DNA from: Hyalella azteca
Taxonomy: Eukaryota; Arthropoda; Malacostraca; Amphipoda; Hyalellidae
Direction of reading: 5' to 3'
Assembly: GCF_000764305.2 (NCBI RefSeq)
Contig: NW_025931721.1
Span: 22,321-86,320 of the forward strand
DNA: 64,000 nt
Positions 1-8,200 of this stretch are shown one piece after another. The translations under genes were made by a program, and so were the position numbers. The first letter of the stretch is position 1; each line of letters begins with the position of its first letter. Below the pieces are notes generated by a model. It was not told the DNA's origin. It saw only the letters and a list, made by a program, of their open reading frames with translations, and made no database searches.

Positions 1-246
1 TTATTTTCTCAATTCGACTGTGAAAACGCAAAAAAGTCTTTTATCTTTAATCTATTCATTTTATTTCTCTAGCTCATGTGTTCTCATACTGCAGATACAT
101 TTTTCGATGTAATGGTAACATATGATGTGAATATAAAATAATTAAAAAATAGCATGAATGCAGCAGCGTACCCATTGTAGGATCTTGAATTTAATGGCAA
201 TATTAAAACTTAGCAGTTGCTGCCACATGTTTAGTAAATTTTTGAG
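1..246. other. AT-rich flank with no gene
   Basis: AT-rich sequence. I see no conserved coding. The only open frame that crosses it, on the minus strand, reads into the MITE that begins near 247. Confidence 0.5.
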
Positions 247-611
247 AACTTGGTCCAAATAGTGATGCACTTTTGCTCTTGTGGGGGTCATCCTGACCCA
301 GTTTTGCCCAGCAAAGGATCTATCAGTGCTACAAGTAGAAAATATGTCAATATTTAGACCAGTGTTTCCCAAAGTGGGCGATATCGCCCCCCTGGGGGCG
401 GTGGAAAGATCTGTTGGGGCCTCTGGAAAGATCTGAGTTTAACCTTTCTCTTTAAAAATTGCAGCATGCCAAAAATCAAGAAAGAGGCGTTTGTTTTTAA
501 ATGTATCTGTCAGCGGTGGGGGGGCGCTAGAAATTCACTGATGAGCCAAGGGGGGCGCCAGCCTGAAAAAGTTTATGAACCACTGATTTAGACAATATGA
601 TCCATTCATTT
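247..611. mobile_element. CACTC-end MITE copy split by a hAT MITE
   Basis: This member of a MITE family recurs through the window. It carries the family signature around 281-302 (GTCATCCTGACCCAGTTTTG) and inner terminal-repeat sequence resembling TTGTCCAAATAGTGA on the left and TTTAGACAATATG on the right. It is interrupted by the hAT-type MITE at 360-585. It is non-coding; the minus-strand open frame across it is not a gene. Confidence 0.75.
360..585. mobile_element. hAT-type MITE with perfect 8-bp target duplication
   Basis: The ends are CAGTGTTTCCCAAAGT at left and AAGTTTATGAACCACTG at right, the usual hAT terminal pattern. ATTTAGAC occurs immediately before (352-359) and after (586-593), giving a perfect 8-bp target-site duplication. 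The 226-bp interior is GC-rich and non-coding. The insertion lies inside a CACTC-end MITE. Confidence 0.9.
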
Positions 612-799
612 ACCTGAGTACTCCACATCCACACCGCGGTGCTCTGCGCTGTGTAGGCGTTTGTAGCAAGGCCGCAATTCATATCTATACCCTGACCTTC
701 TACTTATGTTCAGCGTTCAGCTTCACATTTCAGACCGATGTTTAGTAAAAATTGTCTTCTTGTTAATTCTTGTACGTAGTTCAACATCACAATTTAGAC

Positions 800-1062
800 C
801 AGTGGTTACCAATCGTACGTTACCTTGTTTAACCTTGTACACTGTTCAGCAGAACTAGTTACTTTAAAACCGACGATTACCAAACTTAACGCTTTATAGT
901 CAAATTTAACTTCCTATTCTCAACAAATTTACTCTTTTTAAAAAGCTGTCAACATTATTGTACCCAAGTTAACCTGAAAACATAGCCTTCAGCCCCAAAT
1001 CATTACCACAAGTTATTAAACAGCCCCACGGAGGAACTTTACTCCAAGTTTTACAACCACTG
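800..1062. mobile_element. Second hAT-like MITE, decayed
   Basis: It starts CAGTGGTTACCAA and ends AAGTTTTACAACCACTG, hAT-like imperfect terminal inverted repeats 263 bp apart. The flanking octamers ATTTAGAC and ATGCCGAC match at 5 of 8 positions, so any target duplication has decayed or the boundary is slightly off. No coding potential. Confidence 0.55.
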
Positions 1063-1107
1063 ATGCCGACAGTGACCGAGAATAATGAAAGCCACACTTT
1101 AATGTTT

Positions 1108-2000
1108 TGCATGCTTCTATATAAGTTAATGTGTACAGAAGATATCATATAAGTTAATATGTGCAGAATTTATCTCATAAGTTAATATGTGCAGAATATA
1201 TCATATAAGTTAATATGTGCAGAATTTATCACATAAGTTAATATGTGCAGAATATATCATATAAGTTAATATGTTCAGAATTTAACTCATAAGTTAATGT
1301 GTGCAGAATATATCATATAAGTTAATGTGTGCAGAATATATCATATAAGTTAATATGTGCAGAATTTATCACATAAGTTAATATGTGCAGAATTTATCAC
1401 ATAAGTTAATATGTGCAGAATTTATCATATAAGTTATTATGTGCAGAATTTATCATATAAGTTAATATGTGCAGAATTTATCATATAAGTTAATATGTGC
1501 AGAATTTATCACATAAGTTAATATGTGCAGAATTTATCTCATAAGTTAATGTGTGCAGAATATATCATATAAGTTAATGGGTGCAGAATTTATCATATAA
1601 GTTAATGTGTGCAGAATTTATCATATAAGTTAATATGTGCAGAATTTATCATATAAGTTAATGTGTGCAGAATTTATCATATAAGTTATTATGTGCAGAA
1701 TTTATCACATAAGTTAATATGTGCAGAATTTATCATATAAGTTATTATGTGCAGAATTTATCACATGAGTTAATATGTGCAGAATTTATCATACAAGTTA
1801 TTATGTGCAGAATTTATCACATAAGTTAATGGGTGCAGAATTTATCTCATAAGTTAATATGTGCAGAATCTATCACATAAGTTAATGGGTGCAGAATATA
1901 CCGTCTACGTACTCTACGTTAATGTATACAGAATATATCATATAAGTAAATGTGTGCAGAACATATCACATAAGTTATTATGTGCAGAATTTATCATATA
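1108..2000. repeat. 28-bp minisatellite, about 32 copies
   Basis: Tandem array with unit close to ATAAGTTAATATGTGCAGAA plus TTTATCAT. Copies differ by point changes such as ATATATC for ATTTATC and GGGTG for ATGTG. The last units (1905-2000) are more degenerate. It lies upstream of gene 1 and has no coding capacity. Confidence 0.95.
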
Positions 2001-2003
2001 ATA

Positions 2004-2100
2004 TTGCAGTCACCGCTGAGTCAGCCATGGATGCGTGGGTGCGGTTGCCTTGCTGCGCGTGGGAGGGGCGAGGCAGACGCGAGTAACTCGTGCTCGTGAT
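2004..2100. other. Short GC-rich island
   Basis: About 95 bp of GC-rich, CpG-containing sequence directly after the AT-rich minisatellite. On the plus strand it reads TATTGCAG, a possible splice acceptor, then a short frame from ATGGATGCG that stops within 20 codons, with GCGAGTAACT as a possible donor. It could be a non-coding first exon or promoter of the gene at 4583, but nothing in the sequence proves this. Confidence 0.25.
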
Positions 2101-2527
2101 CTCATCCTAATGGCAATAAATATTATATATTTATAGCATCTTTACTATTGTTTCCTAATATGAGAAGATTAAGAATATACCTACTTGGAATAAGCACGCT
2201 TTTATTATTGTCCACTGTTAATAAACTTGACTGCCTATAATATCATCACTTAAATATTCTGCTTAACAATAAGTTAGTCAAATACAAGGTATATATACTT
2301 TGCTTATTGACTGGAAAATCGTTTAGTTTCCGTATGAATTCATAGACACCTTTAGTATGTACTAATCTACTTGTTTGTAATTTGTCGATTTTGCTATTCA
2401 CAGATGTTCAAGTGTGACATAGACACAAACTAAACTAAGTGAAATTCGACGATCGTGTTGAAACATTCGTGTGAATAGTTACATTTAATTTAAATATACG
2501 ACACATTACATAACGTATCGCTTTATA
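2101..2527. other. AT-rich spacer
   Basis: AT-rich sequence between the GC-rich island and the Penelope-like element. I see no gene or clear repeat in it. Confidence 0.5.
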
Positions 2528-2929
2528 CTTAAAAGCAAAGAAAACTCCACAAAAATTCATAGTATCTTTAAAGAAAACGTTTCGGAGTCCAGCTCCATCG
2601 TCAGCTCGAAAATTCTAGAACACAGATAAATCAGTAATTAGTACAGTCATGATTGCAACAAAAAAACTAAGCTGTAAAACCTATCTATTTACAATTTCAA
2701 GCGGGTAAGAGCTAAAAGCTAAATTCAAACTAGGCCTCTGTTTAAAAATATATAATGATTCTAAAATGCGCAAATCAGAAACGCCGGAACTGGAAGCTAA
2801 AACTTTGAAGTCACTGTCAGAAACTGGAACATCGCACTGCTCGGCGTGAGCCCGCACAGCTGAATGAGGGGGGCGCGACAGTAAGTTACCAGTTCTACAA
2901 CTCCTGCCCTTATGTTCTGCGACCCTATG

Positions 2930-3743
2930 TTTAAATCTCTTTTGGAATTATCTGTTTTAAACTCTTGTTTTTATATTTGCTAACAAGCTTTACCGACAGA
3001 TTGACGGTTTGGGTATGGGTCTTCCACTCGGCCCAACCTTTGCGAATATTTTTATGTGTTTTCACGAGGTGTCCTGGCTGTCCAATTGCCCTCTTGATTT
3101 TAAGCCAATATTCTACAACAGATACGTTGATGACACTTTTTTACTGTTTAAGCATCCTTCTCACGTTAAACTCTTTTTCGATTACCTAAATTCGCAGCAT
3201 AAATCCATCAAATTTACCATGGAACTGGATTCTAACAATAGAATATCCTTCCTCGATTGCAATATTACTAAATCTAATGGCCGTTTTCAAACTTCTGTAT
3301 TCCGAAAATCGACTTTCACAGGTCTCAGTACCACCTATTTTAGCTTTTGCTCCTTTCGATTTAAGATTAATGGGATTCAAACACTTTTACATCGGGGCTT
3401 TCGAATTTGTTCTACTTACAATATTCTGCACGCTGAATTCGAATTTTTACGCAATATTTTTTCGCTTAATGGATTTCCGACTAATCTGGTGTTTACCCAA
3501 ATAAAGAAATTCATGTCCAAGCGGTACAATGAGATTGCCCCCGAGCGCGACAGTAGGGATGTTGTTTATTGCTCTTTTCCATATTTCGGCCCTGCATCCG
3601 AAACTATGTCAAGGGATCTAAAACTTCTGTTTTCTAAGTATTTCGCAAATGTTAACCTACGTGTTATATTGGTCAACCATTATAAAATCGGTTCTTTTTT
3701 AGGTACAAAGATACTCTCCCTATGCATATGCGAGCGTCCCTAG
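2930..3743 (+). pseudogene. Penelope-like reverse transcriptase, 5'-truncated
   Basis: The open frame from 3009 begins MGMGLPLGPTFANIFM, the RT block with the conserved Pro-Leu-Gly-Pro turn. It continues to YVDDTF, the catalytic YxDD box, near residue 40, followed by the thumb region with FLDCNI. In-frame sequence just upstream reads KLYRQIDGLG, but a stop lies about 10 codons before that, and the fingers and motif A are missing. The frame stops at 3743, just after overlapping the endonuclease frame, so a frameshift separates RT from GIY-YIG. Copy 2 at 53 kb keeps motif A. The activity would be target-primed reverse transcription, but this copy is dead. Confidence 0.9.
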
Positions 3744-4057
3744 TTTATGAATATAGTTGTGCACGATGTGCATCTGCGTACGTCGGGATGACGTCTCGCA
3801 ATCTTTATTCTAGGGTCGCAGAACATAAGGGCAGGAGTTGTAGAACTAGTAACTTACTGTCGCGCCCCCCTCATTCAGCTGTGCGGGCTCACGCCGAGCA
3901 GTGCGATGTTCCAGTGTCTGACAGTGACTTCAAAGTTTTAGCTTCCAGTTCCGGCGTTTCTGATTTGCGCATTTTAGAATCATTATATATTTTTAAACAG
4001 AGGCCTAGTTTGAATTTAGCTTTTAGCTCTTACCCGCTTGAAATTGTAAATAGATAG
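3722..4057 (+). pseudogene. GIY-YIG endonuclease domain of Penelope-like element
   Basis: This 111-codon frame encodes YEYSCARCASAYVGMTSRNL, the Penelope GIY-YIG nuclease module in which AYVGMT is the YIG half, followed by a basic Arg and an AEH box. Downstream are a conserved HAEQC and an ILESLYIFKQRP segment that match the end of the Penelope EN domain. In an intact element this domain is fused C-terminal to RT and nicks the target DNA. Here it is out of frame with RT by an indel near 3720. The nuclease residues look intact, so the frameshift may be recent. Confidence 0.9.
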
Positions 4058-4133
4058 GTTTTACAGCTTAGGTTTTTTGTTGCAATCATGACTGTGCTAA
4101 TTACCGATTTATCTGTGTTCTAGAATTTTCGAA

Positions 4134-4160
4134 CTGACGATGGAGCTGGACTCCGAAACG
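4134..4160 (+). ncRNA. Hammerhead-ribozyme-like core in Penelope 3' end
   Basis: CTGACGA (4134-4140) fits the hammerhead core CUGANGA. It is followed by a GGAG/CTCC stem with a short loop and then GAAA (4155-4158). Penelope-like elements are known to carry minimal hammerhead ribozymes in their terminal repeats. I cannot place the cleavage site or prove stems I and III by eye. The same core recurs inverted at 2580-2604 and in the other copies. Confidence 0.6.
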
Positions 4161-4212
4161 TTTTCTTTAAAGATACCATGAATTTTTGTGGAGTTTTCTT
4201 TGCTTTTAAGTT

Positions 4213-4582
4213 TTTAGTGAATTTGCGATTGAAGCAAGCATGTGACATTATTACTTATCGCCTTATTTTACAGGTTTATTGCATACAAATCATGATGATT
4301 TCTTTCTTTTCAGTTGTAAATTAATAAAATTTATTTAATACTTGCAGTAAATTTTCAGCTATGGCTCTAGATTGCCAAGATTATGGCTCCCTTGTCAAGG
4401 AAGTGAAAGCTTTTGCTCAAGTTTAGAATGTAAATAACCATGAATACTTAACAATATTGCATGAATTATATTCTTATGAACTTTAAAAAAAGACGGACTA
4501 GAAATACCAATTTATAAAATTTCTGCTTGACAACTCAAACAAAAAAATTATTATTTGAATTTAGTTCATCAACTAGAAAACG
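4213..4582. promoter_or_regulatory. Upstream region of gene 1
   Basis: This AT-rich 370-bp stretch separates the Penelope element from the start codon at 4583. I see no confident TATA box or initiator. A TTTAG at about 4560-4564 could be an acceptor for the first coding exon, in which case the promoter lies farther upstream. Confidence 0.3.
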
Positions 4583-5296
4583 ATGGCTGAGTACCAAGTT
4601 GGCAAGTCGTCGCGCTACGTGGACTATACCAGCGAAGAGGGCGGCGCCGGAGGACCATATTCTTCCTATGATTTCAGTACTCCTGATCGTCCTCCAAGAA
4701 GAGTTAAATCCTCTTCAAACCACGACAGACTTCGAGAAGAACATCAAAGTAACGTTCGAGACGAAAGTTTGGATCGCCGAAACCGAAATAACTTTCGAAA
4801 TGAAAGTTTGGATCGTCGAAACCGAAATAACTTCCAAGACGAAAGTTTGGAACGCCGAAACCGAAGCAACGTTCGAAACGAAAGTGTGGAAAGCCGGAAC
4901 CGATCTCTAGATCGGGGCTTAGATTCACGCCTTGACAGAAGTGACGATCTGTCAAGTAGATATGACAGGAGTTTGGACCGTCTTGACAGAAGGGACATAG
5001 AACAGGGTCTTGATGATCGACATGTAGACAGAAGCGTCGAAAGGTTTGATCGGAGAGACAGAAATGGAGATCGATTGGACAAAAGAGACAGACGTGACAA
5101 GAGCATAGACAGACTCGAGCGAACTGACAGGAGTTTAGATCGCTTGAATGTGAGAGACAGGGAATTGAATCACAGTGCAGACAGGAGACAAAGAAGCTTG
5201 GACCGTTTAGATGACAGAACTCCCGTCGAAGACAGAATCGAACGCCGGCACAGAAGCAGGTCTCGGGAGTTGCTTGCCGATAATTACCCCAATCAG
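4583..5296 (+). CDS. Gene 1 exon 1: charged RD/RN repeat region
   Basis: Codes for residues 1-238. It opens MAEYQVGKSSRYVDYTSEEG and then has three 17-residue repeats of the form (N/D)ESLDRRNRNNFR (4756-4885), followed by looser DRSLDRLD/RRD repeats. The donor is CAG|GTTAGT in phase 0. The Arg/Asp periodicity resembles low-complexity RS/RD proteins, but residues 301-435 show a membrane protein. Confidence 0.85.
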
Positions 5297-8200
5297 GTTA
5301 GTTCAATAATTAGTTTTAAGACTTTGTTTAAATGACAAATTCAATTTAAATCAACAATGATGAAACTCTTATCAAATTAAATTACATTTATTTCATTAGT
5401 AATTGGCCTGTACGATCAATTCAACAAACTAGGACCTTAAAAGGCTAGTGCACTTGCACCCTGGGAGAAATACCTCAAAGCAAGCTCAGTAAAATATGTG
5501 TAATTATTTATTTATTAATATAATAATTCTAAGCATACCTTGTGTGTAGAGTTGGAATTGAAGAGTTCACCCTTAAGTGTGCCTGTCCCCACTTGAGCAA
5601 CATGCCCTTGTCTCCACGTATACCTGTTCCTACAGGACCCACAACAACTGTCCCCCAGGTGTAACTGTCACCACTGGACCCACAAACCCCTGCCCCTCCA
5701 AGTATATCTTTCCCCACAGGGCAAACAAGCCCCTGTCCTCCAGGTGTATCTATCCCCACAGGGCCCACAAGCCCCTGTCCCCCAGGTGTATCTATCCCCA
5801 CAGGGCCCACAAGCCCCTGTCCCCCAGGTGTATCTATCCCCACAGGACCCACAAGCCTCTGTCCCCACTTGAGCAACATGCCCCTTTCCTCCAGGTGTAC
5901 CTGTCCCCACTTGAGCAACATGCCCCTTTCCTCCAGGTGTACCTGTCTCTACTTGAGCAACAAACCCCTGCCCCCCAGGTGTACCTGCACCCCGGCACGG
6001 CGGGGGGCCGTGGGGGTAGCGACCGCGGCGACAGCGACTACGTCGTGCGCCACGACACCCACGGCGGCGGCCGCGTCTGGGACGACGAGGAACGACGCGC
6101 CGCGTCCCGCGCGGCGTCAGAGATCTACGCGTCAACACGCTTCCCGAGACCGCAGTCCCAGATGAGGTGTGTGGGGCTTCCCGAGACCGCAGTCCCAGAT
6201 GAGGTGTGTGGGGCTTCCCGAGACCGCAGTCCCAGATGAGGTGTGTGGGGTGCTGCCCTCTCACGGGGTAATTGAAAGGGGTAGTTGAGAGAAAAGATAG
6301 TTGAGAGAAAGAGGCAATTGAGAGAAAAGGTAGTTGAGAGACAGAGGCAATTGAGAGAAAAGGTAGTTGAGAGAAAGAGTAATATTTGGGGCGACATCGG
6401 AACCTTGCTCACCTATAGATCGGCCCACTCAAGCGGTGATAAGGGCTGCGATACCGATTAGAGTGAGTAACGGGACTCTCGAGGAACTCTCGAGGCTTGT
6501 GGAATTTTTTATTTGAGATGCGTAGCGATTCATCAACGTTGAGTTTAATGTGGACTTAACCCAGTTGATCGAATGCAGAAAATGGGAGTGTCATCGGCTG
6601 AAAAGTTCACCGAATGAGTGCCATGAAGCCCAAGTTAATCCATCTCGTAAAAAAAAGACTTTTCCCCTTTCCGTAAAAAACGAAGTTTCCTTTTTCGCAT
6701 TTGCCCATTGAGCTGGAATCTGCATTGGCCCCATGTAATCCACAGCAATCTCGTACGTAGACTGCCCTAGATAATCGGCATCGATCGATAAAGACCTATT
6801 TAACTAGATCTAGTCTGGGCTAGTGGATTTTTAAAATAAAGCTACTGTACTTCCCGAAATAGATGTCCCTTGTTATTTCTGTTGCTTGCAATTGCAAAGT
6901 AATATTTAAATGTTGAAATGAATTCCATTGAATGTGATGATTGTAATAACAAAATTATTTCCGTTAGCCAGTACACGTACCGATCAGATTTATATTTTAA
7001 ATTCAATATTATCGAATTATTGTAATGACACAATTATTTCCGTTAGTACCGGGCAGATTTATATTTCAAATTAATTATTATTGAATTATTGTAATGACAC
7101 AATTATTTCCGTTAGCCAGTACAGGTACCGGTCAGATTTATATTTTGAATTCATCATTATCGAATTATTGTAATGACACAAATATTTCCGTTAGTACCGG
7201 GCAGATTTATATTTTAAATTACTTATTATCGAATTATTGTAATGACGCAATTATTACCGGTTGCAGTCAGTACACGTACCGGTCAGGACGGCACGGCAGC
7301 GACGTTGTGTCTGTCAAGACGAAAACAACCGCTAACGGCAAGCTCGTCATGGAGACCATGACAGCCCCCCACCCCTGCTGTCCCAACACCAGGTCTCTAC
7401 ACTCATTTAAATAAGTTACACTTGTCCAAACCAGGTATCCTTTGTATGTGTTTAGGACGTAGCAGTCCCGGGCCACGCTGGACGTAGCAGTCCCAGGCCA
7501 CGCTGGAGTACCACCTCTAAATTAATTAGCTAAGAGAAATAAATTAGACTTGTACAAAAGCGATGTACTTTATGCTCTTGTGTGGGTCATCCTGACCCAG
7601 TTTGGTTAGGCAAAAAGGCGTATCAGTGCTGTGCTGTGTGTGTGTGCGTATCAGTGCCATCTGCTCGTGCTGTGGGTAAGAAATTGTGTCACTATTTGGA
7701 CAATAATACACTTTCATTTTTCCGAATGATATATTAGCAGACATTGTTTTGGTTTTTAATTTGGTTTTTAATAAATTGGGACTTTGTGTTTGATGCACCA
7801 TTTTTGCATTATTTGATGCACCATTAATTGCACCATTCACCATTTGATTCACCATTTAATAGACCACTTAATGCACCATTTGATGGACCATTTAATGCAC
7901 CATTTGATTCACCATTTAATAGACCACTTAATGCACCATTTGATGGACCATTTAATGCACCATTTGATGCACCATTTAATGGACCACTTAATGCACCATT
8001 TATTGCACCATTTAATGCACCATTTATTGCACCATATGTTAATATAGTGATGATTATATCTATCACTGTGATGCAGGTCGTGCTGCTGTCTGATGGTGCT
8101 GCTGAACCTGGGGTTGCTGCTCATCACACTCGGCTTCGTTGTGGTGCTGCAGCTGTATGACCCGCCGTTTGTGTGGTGAGTGTGGTGACCACTTATACCA

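Larger units (their letters stand above)
2528..4212 (+). mobile_element. Penelope-like element, copy 1, with ~400-bp inverted arms
   Basis: A 5'-truncated Penelope-like retroelement. The left arm (about 2528-2926) is the reverse complement of the right arm (about 3811-4212), and the right arm is the 3' part of the coding region plus the 3' UTR. Between the arms lies RT palm sequence followed by a GIY-YIG endonuclease. Inverted and LTR-like ends of this kind are typical of the Penelope order. The left arm therefore carries an antisense piece of the endonuclease, which shows the arm arose from the element's own 3' end and was not part of the target site. It lies 370 bp upstream of gene 1. Confidence 0.9.

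Noticed and set aside
142..372. Minus-strand 76-codon frame
   Set aside because: It runs across a MITE and its flank; similar frames appear wherever this MITE occurs (for example 43460-43770 and 59598-59987).
1108..2000. Possible CRISPR array
   Set aside because: The repeat units are contiguous with no unique spacers, and the host is a eukaryote.
5668..6264. 198-codon minus-strand Gly/Arg frame
   Set aside because: Made of the acceptor and donor minisatellites of gene 1 and antisense exon 2.
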